From an uncultured Roseobacter sp. (GTDB taxonomy: Bacteria; Pseudomonadota; Alphaproteobacteria; Rhodobacterales; Rhodobacteraceae), in NCBI RefSeq assembly GCF_947488185.1, contig NZ_CANKYM010000005.1:1-64000 (forward strand): a DNA stretch of 64,000 nt. The letters run 5' to 3'. The translations under genes and the position numbers were made by a program. How positions within the stretch are numbered: the first letter of the stretch is position 1; each line of letters starts with the position of its first letter. Below are positions 34,654 through 44,673 of the stretch, one piece after another. Below the pieces are notes generated by a model. It was not told the DNA's origin. It did not search any database and worked only from the letters and a program-made list of their open reading frames with translations.

Positions 34654-35373
34654 ATGATTCTCACCCGCGCGCAGCAGTTGGCGCTCGCCCCTGTGCTGGC
34701 AGTTCAGGCTGTGCAGGTGATCCGTCGCACGCCGCGTCTGCCCGAAGCATCGGGACCGCGTGCGGGCCAAGAGGGGCAGGGGCCGCGTTTGCGTGTGCTG
34801 ATCCTGGGCGATTCTTCCGCCGCCGGTGTCGGTGCCCCGACGCAGCGCGCGGCTTTGAGCGGTCAGCTTGTGCAGGCCCTTGGGTCGCGGGCTACTGTGA
34901 CGTGGCAATTGGTGGCGCGCACCGGCATCACCACGGCCTCGGTCCCGGCGCTGTTGTCCTCTGTCGGCGAGGGGTCGTTTGACATTGCCCTTACCGCGCT
35001 GGGGGTCAACGACGTCACCCGGCTGACACATCCCTCGCGCTGGACGCGCCAGACTCAGGCACTGCACCATACGCTGCGCAGCCGCTATGCGGTGCGCCGG
35101 ATATACGCCACGACCGTGCCACCCCTCGACCAGTTTCCCGCCCTGCCGCGTCCTCTGAGTACCGTGCTCGGGCGCCATGCCCAAAAGCTATCGGAGGCCC
35201 TGGAGGGGGTGGCTCAGGCCGCTCCGGATGTGCGATTGCTGCACCCCGATTGGGGGGCAGACACGACAGGCATGGCCTCCGATGGGTTCCACCCCGGCCC
35301 CGAGATTTACCGCCATTGGGGGCATTTTGCTGCGCAGTTCATTCATGAAGACCTGCAATCCCATCCTCTCTGA
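34654..35373 (+). CDS. SGNH/GDSL hydrolase family protein
   Basis: 239 residues. The nucleophile block is GDSSAAG (about residue 51), the oxyanion block GVND (about 115), and the catalytic Asp-x2-His block is SDGFHPG (about 209). A hydrophobic N-terminus (about 8-22) may serve as a signal anchor. The family includes lipases, thioesterases and lysophospholipases; substrate unknown. Follows pirin closely with a weak ribosome site. Confidence 0.83.
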   Translation: MILTRAQQLALAPVLAVQAVQVIRRTPRLPEASGPRAGQEGQGPRLRVLILGDSSAAGVGAPTQRAALSGQLVQALGSRATVTWQLVARTGITTASVPALLSSVGEGSFDIALTALGVNDVTRLTHPSRWTRQTQALHHTLRSRYAVRRIYATTVPPLDQFPALPRPLSTVLGRHAQKLSEALEGVAQAAPDVRLLHPDWGADTTGMASDGFHPGPEIYRHWGHFAAQFIHEDLQSHPL

Positions 35374-35514
35374 TGGGCCGAATTCGGTCGTCCGATATCG
35401 AATGCAACGCTGCGGGTAAAAAAATATGCGTCGGCGCAAGTATCTCGCTTGACGTGCCTCATGCCGCCGCCTAAGACGTCCCAACGCGCGGGCAACGCCT
35501 CGTGTGTGCAGTGG

Positions 35515-35591
35515 GCGGTTGTAGCTCAGTTGGTTAGAGTACCGGCCTGTCACGCCGGGGGTCGCGGGTTCGAGCCCCGTCAACCGCGCCA
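35515..35591 (+). tRNA. tRNA-Asp (anticodon GTC), copy 1
   Basis: Acceptor GCGGTTG/CAACCGC, anticodon stem CCGGC/GCCGG with loop CTGTCAC (anticodon GTC), T-loop GTTCGAG, discriminator G, encoded CCA at 35589-35591. Confidence 0.97.
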
Positions 35592-35601
35592 CCGCTGCTT
35601 G

Positions 35602-35626
35602 AAAAGGGACCCTCGGGTCCCTTTTT
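35602..35626. terminator. Bidirectional terminator after tRNA-Asp copy 1
   Basis: Stem AAAAGGGACC/GGTCCCTTTT (35602-35611 with 35616-35625) with 4-nt loop; A-run on the left and T-run on the right, serving the tRNA on plus and the small minus-strand gene. Confidence 0.8.
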
Positions 35627-35641
35627 GCCTTCTTGGGTTCG

Positions 35642-35926
35642 CTACCGCCAATCCGCAATCACATCAAACCCTTCGGCGGAAGGCGGTGCTGCGAGATGCT
35701 CCTGAAACTGCGACCAGAGCGCCTGTACCGCACCAGCGTTGGCGTCTGAAATCTCCCGGCTCTCCACCAGCGAAATCACGCAACCCTCCCCGGTATCGTT
35801 CATCGTGTTGATGAACTGGTGCATGCCCGGCAGAGCCATGATTTGCGGCTTCATGGTGTCCAGCATGGCAATGGCCGCCTCCACGGACTCCGGCTTCATC
35901 CTGTAATGTGTTACGCGTGCAAACAT
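35642..35926 (-). CDS. Antibiotic biosynthesis monooxygenase (ABM)-like small protein
   Basis: 94 residues with the ferredoxin-like dimeric alpha/beta-barrel pattern: strand FARVTHYRMKPES, helix VEAAIAMLDTM, strand GCVISLVESRE, helix of Ala/Gln residues. Such proteins oxidise polyketides or heme or have no known activity. The ATG at 35926 is preceded by GGGAGGGG. It lies between two identical tRNA-Asp genes. Confidence 0.7.
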   Translation of the reverse strand: MFARVTHYRMKPESVEAAIAMLDTMKPQIMALPGMHQFINTMNDTGEGCVISLVESREISDANAGAVQALWSQFQEHLAAPPSAEGFDVIADWR

Positions 35927-36081
35927 TCTATCCCCTCCCAAGGTCTCGCCTTTGTGGCGTTCCCGCAGGCTAGCATTTCGAATTGACGTAGGGGAAGATT
36001 TTCTGTTGTCGGGGGATCTGAGAGTCCGCTCTCTGTCCTATTGACGGGCCGGTAGACATGGCCTATTCCGCAGCGCATCGC

Positions 36082-36158
36082 GCGGTTGTAGCTCAGTTGG
36101 TTAGAGTACCGGCCTGTCACGCCGGGGGTCGCGGGTTCGAGCCCCGTCAACCGCGCCA
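36082..36158 (+). tRNA. tRNA-Asp (anticodon GTC), copy 2
   Basis: All 77 nt are identical to copy 1 at 35515-35591, with encoded CCA at 36156-36158. Identity stops at the tRNA ends, so the copies are kept alike by selection or conversion rather than by a recent large duplication. Confidence 0.97.
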
Positions 36159-36163
36159 CTTTC

Positions 36164-37036
36164 TCAGATATCCGTCAGAAACCGCATCAGGGCATCCGCT
36201 GTTTCCCGCGGTGACTGATCCACAAAGAAATGTCCGCCGGGGATTGCTTTGGCCTGCATGTTGCTCAGCCGGTCTTGCCAGGTGGCGGGGACATCATAGG
36301 CTTTCGCCATTGCACCTTGTCCGCCGAAAAGCACGAGGGCGGGGCAGGTGACCTGCTTCCGCAGATCCTGTGCATCCAGCTCGAAATCATACCCAAGCGC
36401 GGCCCGGTAGTCGGCACACATGCCCCGGATCGCCTCCGGGTCCCGCCATGCGGTTCGATAGGCCGCCAGTGCCTCGGGCTCGAAATCCGACAGTTTCGCA
36501 GCCCCCCAGCCCAGCAGGCAGCTCTCGAAGTAGCTGTCAGGATCATGCCCGATCATGGTTTCCGGAAAGGGATGGGGTTGAGCGAGGAAAAACCAATGAT
36601 AATAGGCCTTTGCCACCTGTTGCGTGAGCTTGTCGAGCAGCAGATGCGTCGGTACGATATCCATGACCGTCAGGCTGCGGACCCGGTCCGGGGCGTCCAG
36701 CGTCAACCGGTGCGAAACGCGCCCGCCACGATCATGGCCGACAAGGTGAAAACTGTCGAAGCCCAAGTGTTCCATCAGCGCGATCTGATCCTGTGCCATG
36801 TGCCGAAAGCTGTAGTTTTCCGTGCCCCGCGGCTTGCTGCTGTGGCCATAACCGCGCAGGTCCGGGCTGATCACAGTGAACTGCGCGGCCAGCATGTCCG
36901 CCACCGGGCGCCACATCACATGGGTTTGCGGAAAGCCGTGCAGAAGCAGAACGGGCGGCCCGCTGCCCTGGATTGCGTAGCAGATGTCCTGCCCATTCAC
37001 CTGCGCAAAGCAGGGGGTCTCTACCCCAGTCATCAT
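36164..37036 (-). CDS. Alpha/beta hydrolase, fluoroacetate dehalogenase-like
   Basis: 290 residues. The nucleophile elbow is GHDRGGR with aspartate 102, not serine, as in dehalogenases. Spacing to other residues fits fluoroacetate dehalogenase: R103 and R106, D126, H147-W148 (HWFF), Tyr near 210 and His 269 correspond to D110, R111, R114, D134, H155-W156, Y219 and H280 of the Rhodopseudomonas enzyme as I recall it. Likely reaction: hydrolytic dehalogenation of haloacetates, though related epoxide hydrolases share this fold. ATG 37036 has GAGAGGG upstream. The stop is 5 bp from the end of tRNA-Asp copy 2, convergent. Confidence 0.82.
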   Translation of the reverse strand: MMTGVETPCFAQVNGQDICYAIQGSGPPVLLLHGFPQTHVMWRPVADMLAAQFTVISPDLRGYGHSSKPRGTENYSFRHMAQDQIALMEHLGFDSFHLVGHDRGGRVSHRLTLDAPDRVRSLTVMDIVPTHLLLDKLTQQVAKAYYHWFFLAQPHPFPETMIGHDPDSYFESCLLGWGAAKLSDFEPEALAAYRTAWRDPEAIRGMCADYRAALGYDFELDAQDLRKQVTCPALVLFGGQGAMAKAYDVPATWQDRLSNMQAKAIPGGHFFVDQSPRETADALMRFLTDI

Positions 37037-37091
37037 ACCATCCCTCTCCAGCATGCGGTAGGGTGGGCTTCAGGCCACCTTGCGGACCGGA

Positions 37092-38465
37092 TCACTGTGC
37101 CAGTGCCGCCAGGATCCGCGCCCAGCTGCGGATGCCCTTGTGAAAGCTTTCCACGTCGTACTTCTCATTGGGCGAATGCAGCGCGTCATCATCCTTGCCA
37201 AAGCCGATCAGCATCGGCGTGGTCCCGAGGATTTTCTGGAAATGCCCCGCAATCGGGATCGACCCGCCACAGCCGACATAGGCCGCAGGCACCTGCCATT
37301 CCTCGGTGAGCGCCTTGCGCGCCGCCTCAAAGCTCGGATCGTCGGTTTCCGTCATCGAGGCCTTGCCGACCCCATGGTCGTTGAAGCTGACTTCACAATC
37401 CTCGGGCAGCATATCGTGCACCATGGCGCGGAAGCTTTCGCGGATCACCAGCGGATCCTGATCCCCGACCAGCCGGAAACTGATCTTGGCATGGGCTTTC
37501 GAGGGCAGGACGGTCTTGAACCCATCCCCGGTGTAGCCGCCCCAGATGCCGTTCACTTCGCAGGTCGGCCGCGACCAGATCATCTCGAGCGGCGTGCGAT
37601 CCTGTTCACCTGCAGGTTTGGACAGGCCGACATCTCCCAGAAACGCTGCGTGATCAAAGGCCAGCCTCTGCCACTGCGCCTCAATCTCGTCAGGCAGCTC
37701 CGGCACACCATCATAAAACCCCGGCACGGTGATCCGCCCTTCATCGTCGTGCAGGGCGGCGATGATCCGGGACAGCACCCGCACCGGGTTGATCGCCACG
37801 CCCCCATACATGCCCGAATGCAGGTCGATGTCCGGGCCGGTGATGGTGATCTCCTCACCCAGCAGACCACGTAGCATCGTGACGATGGCGGGGGTTTTGC
37901 TCTCGAAAAGTCCAGTGTCACAGATCAGTGCGATGTCGGATTTTAACTCCTCCGCGTTCTCCTGCATGAAAGGCACGAGGGAGGGGGAGCCGCTCTCTTC
38001 CTCACCCTCCAGAAAGAACGTCAGTTTACAGGGCAGGCTGCCATGCTCTGCCTTCCATGCGCGGCAGGCTTCGATGAAGGTCATCAGTTGGCCCTTGTCA
38101 TCGGACGTCCCACGCCCGCGAATGACCTTGCCCTTGGCGGTGTCCTCAATCTGCGGATCAAAGGGGTCATTGTCCCAAAGCTCAATGGGATCAACTGGTT
38201 GCACATCATAATGTCCGTAAAACAACAGATGCGGGCCGGGACCGTCAAGATGGCCCACAACCATCGGATGGCCGGGGGTTGCGCGCTTCTCGGTCTTGAT
38301 CCCGAGGCTGTTCAGATCGGCAACCAACCAGTCCGCGGCCTTGTCGCAATCGGTCTTGTAGGCGGGATCGGTGGAAATAGAGGGGATCCGCAACAGCTCC
38401 TTGAGGCGCTCCATCGCGGCGGGCAGATCGGAATCGATACGGGATAGGACGGGGTCGAGTGACAT
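37092..38465 (-). CDS. M20 family metallo-dipeptidase
   Basis: Cytosolic di-zinc peptidase of 457 residues, DapE/ArgE/carnosinase-like. Zinc ligands are visible in GHYDVQP (His), GTSDDKGQ (bridging Asp) and the catalytic pair in EGEEESGS. An inserted dimerisation domain covers about 200-350. The ATG at 38465 has AAGGAG 8 nt upstream; the frame is open to 38486. Substrate is probably small dipeptides. Same strand as the hydrolase downstream, 55 bp apart. Confidence 0.88.
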   Translation of the reverse strand: MSLDPVLSRIDSDLPAAMERLKELLRIPSISTDPAYKTDCDKAADWLVADLNSLGIKTEKRATPGHPMVVGHLDGPGPHLLFYGHYDVQPVDPIELWDNDPFDPQIEDTAKGKVIRGRGTSDDKGQLMTFIEACRAWKAEHGSLPCKLTFFLEGEEESGSPSLVPFMQENAEELKSDIALICDTGLFESKTPAIVTMLRGLLGEEITITGPDIDLHSGMYGGVAINPVRVLSRIIAALHDDEGRITVPGFYDGVPELPDEIEAQWQRLAFDHAAFLGDVGLSKPAGEQDRTPLEMIWSRPTCEVNGIWGGYTGDGFKTVLPSKAHAKISFRLVGDQDPLVIRESFRAMVHDMLPEDCEVSFNDHGVGKASMTETDDPSFEAARKALTEEWQVPAAYVGCGGSIPIAGHFQKILGTTPMLIGFGKDDDALHSPNEKYDVESFHKGIRSWARILAALAQ

Positions 38466-38575
38466 CAGAGGGCTCCTTTGCTTCACGGCAAACCGTATCA
38501 GCGCGCCGGGCGGTGTCCAGCGGTCACCGGGCAGAATTCGTAACCACCCGCACGCAGATGTGACAAAGTCTTCAC

Positions 38576-38589
38576 TTGATGCATGTCAA
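38576..38589. promoter_or_regulatory. FNR/FnrL-type box upstream of hemA
   Basis: TTGAT-gcat-GTCAA matches 9 of 10 conserved positions of the FNR box TTGAT-N4-ATCAA. It lies about 120 bp before the hemA start. FnrL control of hemA is known in Rhodobacter. Further on, two CCTTAAG copies (38609-38615 and 38625-38631) lie 16 bp apart. Confidence 0.55.
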
Positions 38590-38707
38590 GGCTGCGACAT
38601 GGTGTGCACCTTAAGATGATTGAACCTTAAGCAAGGGAACTATATTGCTTTAGTTAGAAAGATTCCAAAGGCACGGACGGCCCGGGATCGTACGAAGGAG
38701 ACACCGG

Positions 38708-39931
38708 GTGAGCTACAACGACAAGCTGGATCAGGCCATTGCGCGTCTGCACGAAGAGGGACGCTACAGGACCTTCATCGATATCGAACGCCACAACGGC
38801 CATTTCCCACACGCCACGCGCACCCGGCCCGATGGCACAACCCAGCCTGTGACCGTTTGGTGCGGGAACGACTATCTCGGCATGGGGCAGCATCCGGTCG
38901 TGCTCGACGCGATGCATGAGGCGCTCGATGCCACGGGCGCGGGCTCTGGTGGCACGCGCAATATCTCCGGCACAACGGTCTATCACAAGCGGCTGGAGGC
39001 AGAACTGGCCGACCTTCACGGCAAGGAAGCGGCCCTGCTGTTTACTTCTGCCTACATCGCCAACGACGCGACGCTCTCGACATTGCCGAAACTTTTTCCA
39101 GGCCTGATCATTTATTCCGACGCTTTGAACCACGCCTCGATGATCGAAGGTGTGCGCCGGAATGGCGGCGCGAAACGTATCTTCCGCCACAATGATGTCG
39201 CACATTTGCGCGAATTGCTCGAAGCGGATGACCCGGCGGCGCCTAAGATCATCGCTTTTGAATCGATTTATTCAATGGATGGCGATTTCGGCCCGATCAA
39301 GGAAATCTGCGATCTTGCTGATGAATTCGGGGCGCTGACCTATATCGATGAGGTGCACGCGGTTGGCATGTACGGCGCGCGCGGTGCCGGTGTGGCAGAG
39401 CGGGACCGTCTGATGCATCGCCTCGACATCATCAACGGTACGTTGGCCAAAGCATTTGGCGTGATGGGCGGATACATTGCCGCGTCCGAGAAAATGTGTG
39501 ATGCAATAAGGTCTTACGCGCCGGGGTTCATCTTTACGACCTCGCTGCCACCGGCCATTGCTGCGGGGGCTGCGGCCTCGGTTGCCTTCCTGAAACGTGC
39601 GCCGGAGTTGCGTGAACAACACCAGACCCAGGCCCGCATTCTCAAGCTGCGTCTGAAGGGATTGGGATTGCCAATCATCGACTACGGCAGCCACATCGTC
39701 CCGGTGATCGTGGGCAATCCCGTGCATACGAAACTGCTCAGCGACATGCTGCTGGACGACCACGGGATCTACGTTCAACCCATCAATTTCCCGACCGTGC
39801 CCCGAGGCACGGAACGTCTTCGCTTCACACCATCGCCTGTGCACGGGCCGGATGAGATGGACGCTCTGGTTCACGCAATGGACGGACTTTGGTCACATTG
39901 TGCGCTAAATCGTGCCGAAGATGTAGGTTAA
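38708..39931 (+). CDS. hemA: 5-aminolevulinate synthase
   Basis: Condenses glycine and succinyl-CoA to 5-aminolevulinate, the first step of heme and bacteriochlorophyll synthesis by the C4 route of alphaproteobacteria. 407 residues; the PLP lysine is in [14 protein letters not shown], and [11 protein letters not shown], the substrate-binding loop, is intact. GTG start at 38708, supported by GAAGGAG 7 nt upstream and by the family N-terminus SYN-x-KLD. Upstream sequence carries an FNR-type box, so oxygen-linked control is likely. Confidence 0.95.
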   Translation: MSYNDKLDQAIARLHEEGRYRTFIDIERHNGHFPHATRTRPDGTTQPVTVWCGNDYLGMGQHPVVLDAMHEALDATGAGSGGTRNISGTTVYHKRLEAELADLHGKEAALLFTSAYIANDATLSTLPKLFPGLIIYSDALNHASMIEGVRRNGGAKRIFRHNDVAHLRELLEADDPAAPKIIAFESIYSMDGDFGPIKEICDLADEFGALTYIDEVHAVGMYGARGAGVAERDRLMHRLDIINGTLAKAFGVMGGYIAASEKMCDAIRSYAPGFIFTTSLPPAIAAGAAASVAFLKRAPELREQHQTQARILKLRLKGLGLPIIDYGSHIVPVIVGNPVHTKLLSDMLLDDHGIYVQPINFPTVPRGTERLRFTPSPVHGPDEMDALVHAMDGLWSHCALNRAEDVG

Positions 39932-40064
39932 CACTACCCTGGATGAAATTGGAGTTGTCTTGTGTTAACCTAACATAAACAAGAGGTCAGGTACGAATCG
40001 TGGGGACGATTCTAAGTCTGACTGAGGCGTTAGGCAGGCACGGGAAGACGGGGCAGGACGTAGT

Positions 40065-41309
40065 ATGATTGGGCGCAAGCACTCAGAGAGTGTTGAGGAG
40101 AAAGTCGAACGCAAGGCGTTCGATGATTTCGATCTGCGACTCGGTGACGTGATGCGTGGCGAACGTGCCACGATGGGCAAATCCCTTCTTGATGTACAGC
40201 GTGAGTTGCGGATCAAAGCAGCCTACATTGCAGCAATTGAAAACTGCGACCCTGATGCCTTTGATACGCCAGGCTTTATCGCGGGTTATGTGCGCTCCTA
40301 TGCCCGTTATCTTGGGATGAACCCGGACGAGGCGTTTGAGACCTTCTGTGAGGAAAGTGGCTTTTCCGTCGCGCACGGTATGTCCTCAAGGGCATCCGTG
40401 ATCAAGAAATCCAACCGTGATGATGCGATCAACCGACCGATGGACGGCGATATCTTTAACCGTCCAGGGACACCTTTTGTCCCCACGCGGGATGGCTTCT
40501 TTTCTGGTATTGAACCAAGCGCAATTGGCTCGTCTCTGGTGCTGCTTGCGCTGATCGGCGCGATCGGCTTTGGCGGCTACTCTGTACTCCAAGAGGTGCA
40601 GCGTGTTCAGGTGGCGCCGGTTGAGCAGACGCCGATTGTCCTTTCCGATCTCGATCCCTTGGACGGCGTTCTGGCAGCCGCGCCGGACACGACGGGTGCG
40701 ATACCGACGCCGGGGGGTACGGATCAACCGCGTGCTGATGCTGAAGCCTTAGATCGCCTTTATCGCCCGCAGGCATTGGATGTACCGGTGCTCGTGGCGC
40801 GGGATGCACCCATTTCAACCATTGATCCACGTTCCATTGGTAATTTCGCCAGCGTTGAAAATGATGTGGTGCCTGAGACTCAGAGCTTTGCAGGTGCTAT
40901 CGATGCTGTTGTATCCGCCGCTTTGATCGAGCCAACGCCGGTACCGCAGGTTGTCCAGGCGCCTGGTCCCGCGCTCCGAATGGTTGCCGTGCGCCCATCG
41001 TGGGTACGTGTGAGCGCAGCGGATGGTACAGTTATCTTCGAGACAATTATGGAGCCGGGCGATACGTGGGATGCGCCGGCTTCGGAAATTCCCCCGACCC
41101 TGCGCACGGGTGAGAGCGGTGCGATCTATTTTGCGCTCAGTGGCGAATACTACGGCCCAGTTGGCGAGACGGGAACAGTAACTTCCAAATTGCCGCTAGA
41201 GGTGGACGCGTTGAAAGCGCGCTACACCGTGGCAGACCTAGCCGCGGATGAAGCGCTGGCCACAACGGTTGTTGAGTTGCAGACGCCTTTAGTCCCGGCG
41301 ACGGACTAA
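40065..41309 (+). CDS. rodZ: RodZ-like cell-shape protein
   Basis: 414 residues: cytoplasmic Cro-like HTH (about 28-95), one TM (about 150-170), a Pro/Ala/Thr-rich periplasmic linker and a C-terminal DUF4115 beta domain (about 300-385, [15 protein letters not shown]). RodZ links MreB to the wall-elongation machinery. Upstream of ispG, the same order as yfgA-ispG in enterobacteria. ATG preceded by GCAGGACG. Confidence 0.85.
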   Translation: MIGRKHSESVEEKVERKAFDDFDLRLGDVMRGERATMGKSLLDVQRELRIKAAYIAAIENCDPDAFDTPGFIAGYVRSYARYLGMNPDEAFETFCEESGFSVAHGMSSRASVIKKSNRDDAINRPMDGDIFNRPGTPFVPTRDGFFSGIEPSAIGSSLVLLALIGAIGFGGYSVLQEVQRVQVAPVEQTPIVLSDLDPLDGVLAAAPDTTGAIPTPGGTDQPRADAEALDRLYRPQALDVPVLVARDAPISTIDPRSIGNFASVENDVVPETQSFAGAIDAVVSAALIEPTPVPQVVQAPGPALRMVAVRPSWVRVSAADGTVIFETIMEPGDTWDAPASEIPPTLRTGESGAIYFALSGEYYGPVGETGTVTSKLPLEVDALKARYTVADLAADEALATTVVELQTPLVPATD

Positions 41310-41397
41310 CACCCAAAGCTTTCGAAAACCTGCCATTGCGGGCTTCGCCCCGACTGTCTATTTTACCTGCCAAGAGCTCTTGGCAAAGGACAGGCTG

Positions 41398-42528
41398 ATG
41401 TCGTTGAACCATGTGCGCCCTTGGCGCAACATCTACCGTCGTACATCACGTCAGATCATGGTGGGCAATGTGCCGGTCGGGGGCGACGCGCCCATCACCG
41501 TCCAGACCATGACAAATACGCTTACCACGGATGTGAAAGCGACAATTGCACAGGTGCAGACCGCCGCTGATGCTGGCGCGGACATCGTGCGTATCTCGGT
41601 TCCGGATGAGGCATCCTCAAAGGCGCTGCGAGAGATTGTGCCGGAAGTTTCCGTGCCGATCGTGGCCGATATTCATTTTCACTACAAACGCGGCATTGAG
41701 GCCGCGGAAGCCGGAGCGGCCTGCCTGCGGATCAACCCGGGAAATATCGGCGATGAAAAACGCGTCAAGGAGGTGATTAAGGCCGCCCGTGACCACAATT
41801 GCTCCATCCGGATTGGCGTCAACGCGGGCAGCCTGGAAAAGCATCTGCTTGACAAATACGGCGAACCCTGTCCGGATGCGATGGTGGAATCCGGGCTTGA
41901 TCACATCAAGATCCTGCAGGACAACGACTTCCACGAATTCAAAATCTCCTGCAAGGCCTCCGATGTCTTCATGGCCGCAGCCGCGTATCAGCAGCTGGCC
42001 GAGGCGACAGATGCACCAATCCACCTGGGGATCACCGAAGCGGGCGGGCTGACGTCGGGTACGATCAAATCTGCAATTGGTCTGGGAAATCTGCTCTGGA
42101 TGGGGATCGGTGACACCATCCGCGTCAGCCTCTCTGCCGATCCCGTGGAAGAGGTCAAGGTGGGGTATGAAATCCTGAAATCACTGGGGCTGCGCCATCG
42201 TGGCGTGAACATCATCAGTTGTCCCAGCTGCGCGCGCCAGGGATTTGACGTCATTAAGACCGTGGAGAAACTGGAAAAACGGCTGGAACACATCAAGACG
42301 CCGATGAGCCTGAGTATCATCGGCTGTGTCGTCAACGGTCCGGGTGAGGCCCTGATGACCGATGTCGGATTTACCGGCGGCGGCGCGGGCTCCGGCATGG
42401 TCTATCTGGCGGGCAAGCAAAGCCACAAGCTCAATAACGACGAGATGATCGACCACATCGTGGAGCAGGTAGAGGCAAAGGCTGCCGCGCTCGACGCGGA
42501 GGCGGCAATCCCGAGCGCTGCTGAGTGA
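41398..42528 (+). CDS. ispG: (E)-4-hydroxy-3-methylbut-2-enyl-diphosphate synthase
   Basis: Fe-S enzyme of the MEP isoprenoid pathway that reduces MEcPP to HMBPP. 376 residues with an N-terminal TIM barrel ([11 protein letters not shown] start) and C-terminal cluster domain; ligand cysteines are seen in SCPSCARQ and GCVVNGPGE. The ATG at 41398 has AAAGGAC 7 nt upstream. Follows rodZ by 88 bp. Confidence 0.95.
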   Translation: MSLNHVRPWRNIYRRTSRQIMVGNVPVGGDAPITVQTMTNTLTTDVKATIAQVQTAADAGADIVRISVPDEASSKALREIVPEVSVPIVADIHFHYKRGIEAAEAGAACLRINPGNIGDEKRVKEVIKAARDHNCSIRIGVNAGSLEKHLLDKYGEPCPDAMVESGLDHIKILQDNDFHEFKISCKASDVFMAAAAYQQLAEATDAPIHLGITEAGGLTSGTIKSAIGLGNLLWMGIGDTIRVSLSADPVEEVKVGYEILKSLGLRHRGVNIISCPSCARQGFDVIKTVEKLEKRLEHIKTPMSLSIIGCVVNGPGEALMTDVGFTGGGAGSGMVYLAGKQSHKLNNDEMIDHIVEQVEAKAAALDAEAAIPSAAE

Positions 42529-42564
42529 ATTCAGCCCCTTAGAGGCGAGCGGTTACGTGGCGGT

Positions 42565-43311
42565 TCATAGGTCGCGTTTCTCTTCCACGATGGCGCGCAT
42601 CTGATCATACGGCAGAAAGCCCCGCAGCATCTCGTCATGCATGACGAACGTCGGCGTGCCGGTGATGCGCAATTCTTGCGCCAGGGCACGGGTCTGGGCG
42701 ATCTCATCCGTGACGGAATCGTCATCCATGCGCGCCTCAATGGCGTCGGCATCAAGCCCGTAGGTCTCTGACAGGCGACGCAACGCTGGCAATGTAATGT
42801 CACCATTGAACACCATCAACGCGTCATGCAGGGATCTGTAAGCCTCATCACCGTCAAGCTGTTTCGCGGCGATCACAAAGCGTGACGCCAGCAGGGACTG
42901 CTCCCCCAGGATCGGAAATTCCTTCACGATGAAACGGATGTTTCCGTCTGACTCCAAGAGTTTTTCCACCTCACCATAGGCGCGTTTGCAAAACCCACAG
43001 CGGTAATCCATGAACTCCACCAGCGTAATATCCCCCTCAGGATTCCCGCCGACATAGGAAAAACCGTCGTTGAAAATCGCATCAGCGTGGTCCGACACCA
43101 GCGTCAAATCCGCCTGCGCCTGTGCTTCGGCCTGCCGATTTTCCAGCGCCTGCACCGCTTCCATGATCACTTCGGGGTTTTCCATCAAATAGGCGCGCAC
43201 TTCAGCACGAAAGAGCGCGCGCTCCTCGGCATCCATTGTTTTGAGGTCGAGCGCTGTCGCAGGAAGCGCCCAGGCGGCCAGTACGGCGGGTAGGATCAGG
43301 CGGTTGAGCAT
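42565..43311 (-). CDS. DsbA-family thiol:disulfide oxidoreductase
   Basis: Periplasmic thioredoxin-fold protein of 248 residues with a signal peptide (1-20), a ~55-residue helical pre-domain (Copper-resistance ScsC N-terminal-like, MDAEERALF onward), the active site C105-G-F-C108 and the cis-Pro loop ITGTPTF. This layout matches ScsC/Com1-type proteins. Probably oxidises or isomerises exported proteins. Directly follows the M48 protease gene (4-bp gap). Confidence 0.87.
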   Translation of the reverse strand: MLNRLILPAVLAAWALPATALDLKTMDAEERALFRAEVRAYLMENPEVIMEAVQALENRQAEAQAQADLTLVSDHADAIFNDGFSYVGGNPEGDITLVEFMDYRCGFCKRAYGEVEKLLESDGNIRFIVKEFPILGEQSLLASRFVIAAKQLDGDEAYRSLHDALMVFNGDITLPALRRLSETYGLDADAIEARMDDDSVTDEIAQTRALAQELRITGTPTFVMHDEMLRGFLPYDQMRAIVEEKRDL

Positions 43312-43315
43312 TGGG

Positions 43316-44650
43316 TTATCTCCGTTGTTTTTCGGCGCGTTCGGATGCACTCAACACATCCTGGGCGCGTTGCCAAGGGCCAGTGCCCGCCGACAGCAGG
43401 CCCACGGCGCGTTTGGCATGAATGCCGGCGTCTTCCATTCTGCCAGACAGGGCATAGCGTTCTGCGGTGACAAGGGACGCCATGCCGGTCTGCCCGGATT
43501 TCGCATAGGCCACGGACAGGTCGCGCAGCATGGAGCCGTCGCGAAAATCGATGGTGCGTGCCTTCTCCAGAAACTGGCGTGCGCGCTTGACGTCGCCGGT
43601 GGCAAGCAAGGCTCCCCCATAGCCGGACAGGATCAGCGCGTCGTTGGGCGCAAGTTGTGCCGCACGCCCGTAGGCCGCAACGGCGGCTTGAAAGTTCCGC
43701 GTCTCCAGAAGGATCTGCCCACGTTGGTCGTGCAGGAAGGGGTCGTTCGGGCGCTGTGCGATGGCTTTGTCGATGGCGCTCAAAGCCTGTTTTGTGCGGG
43801 ATTGCCGGTGTTCCGCAATGGCCTCGCGCAGCAGGCGGACGTCAGTGTAGGGGCTGTCATTCAGCCTGCGCAATGTCCATTTCGGCGAGCGCGTATAGGC
43901 GCTGAGCTTGCCCTTCACCCGCTCGAACCAATAGGCCGCGTCGGGGTTTTCAGCTCCCTGCCGCCCATAGGCTGCGACAAAACCCTCGACTGCGCGAAAA
44001 CGATCCCGCGACAGGGGGTGGCTGCGCAGGTAAGGATCCTGACGGGTTTCAGCGAGCACTTCCTGACCACGAAACAAATCCAGCACGTCCGCCATGCCCT
44101 GCGGATCGACGCCACTGGACTTCATGAACCGGATGCCGGACTGATCGGCGGAGGCCTCTTCGGCACGGGTATGTTTAAAGAACCGAGCCCGCGCCGAGCT
44201 TTGTGTGCCCAGGGCGATGCCCCCTGCGGCGTCGCCAGCACCCGCCGCCGCCGCAACCGCTGCCAGCGCAAGGCCAAAGCCTGCGGCAGTGCGGGCGCTG
44301 GCCATGTTGGTCATGCGCCGGGTAATATGACCATTGACAATATGGGCGGCCTCATGGGCCAGCACGGCCTGCAACATGGGGGCGGATTGCATCCGGTTGA
44401 TTAGCCCGTAGTTCACAAAAATCGCGTCATTGCTCACGACAAAGGCGTTGAGCGAATTGTCGTTCACCACCAACACCTTGACACGTGAGGGGCTGAGGCC
44501 TGCCGCGCCCAAAATCGGGGCAGCCAGCTGCTTGAGCCCGTATTCCAGATCGGCATCCCGCAGGAGGCCCTGGGCCTGCAACGGCGCCACCAGAAGCCAG
44601 ACCAGCAGCGCCGGGATTGACGTCAGTCGGAAGACAAGGTGAAAGACCAT
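43316..44650 (-). CDS. Periplasmic M48 metalloprotease with TPR repeats (BepA/YfgC-like)
   Basis: 444 residues: signal peptide (1-27), M48 domain with H99-E-A-A-H103, the third ligand in EEASADQSG, and a C-terminal TPR region (about 285-430). BepA-type proteins degrade or assist outer-membrane protein assembly. No Shine-Dalgarno site precedes the ATG, and the divergent aminotransferase starts only 23 bp away. Probably co-transcribed with the DsbA-like gene, a sensible partner in the envelope. Confidence 0.88.
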   Translation of the reverse strand: MVFHLVFRLTSIPALLVWLLVAPLQAQGLLRDADLEYGLKQLAAPILGAAGLSPSRVKVLVVNDNSLNAFVVSNDAIFVNYGLINRMQSAPMLQAVLAHEAAHIVNGHITRRMTNMASARTAAGFGLALAAVAAAAGAGDAAGGIALGTQSSARARFFKHTRAEEASADQSGIRFMKSSGVDPQGMADVLDLFRGQEVLAETRQDPYLRSHPLSRDRFRAVEGFVAAYGRQGAENPDAAYWFERVKGKLSAYTRSPKWTLRRLNDSPYTDVRLLREAIAEHRQSRTKQALSAIDKAIAQRPNDPFLHDQRGQILLETRNFQAAVAAYGRAAQLAPNDALILSGYGGALLATGDVKRARQFLEKARTIDFRDGSMLRDLSVAYAKSGQTGMASLVTAERYALSGRMEDAGIHAKRAVGLLSAGTGPWQRAQDVLSASERAEKQRR

Positions 44651-44673
44651 GAGGAAAAGATTGGAGTGATTTC

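Noticed and set aside
35515..36158. Composite mobile element bounded by the two identical tRNA-Asp genes
   Set aside because: Repeats end exactly at the tRNA borders, and no integrase or transposase lies between them.
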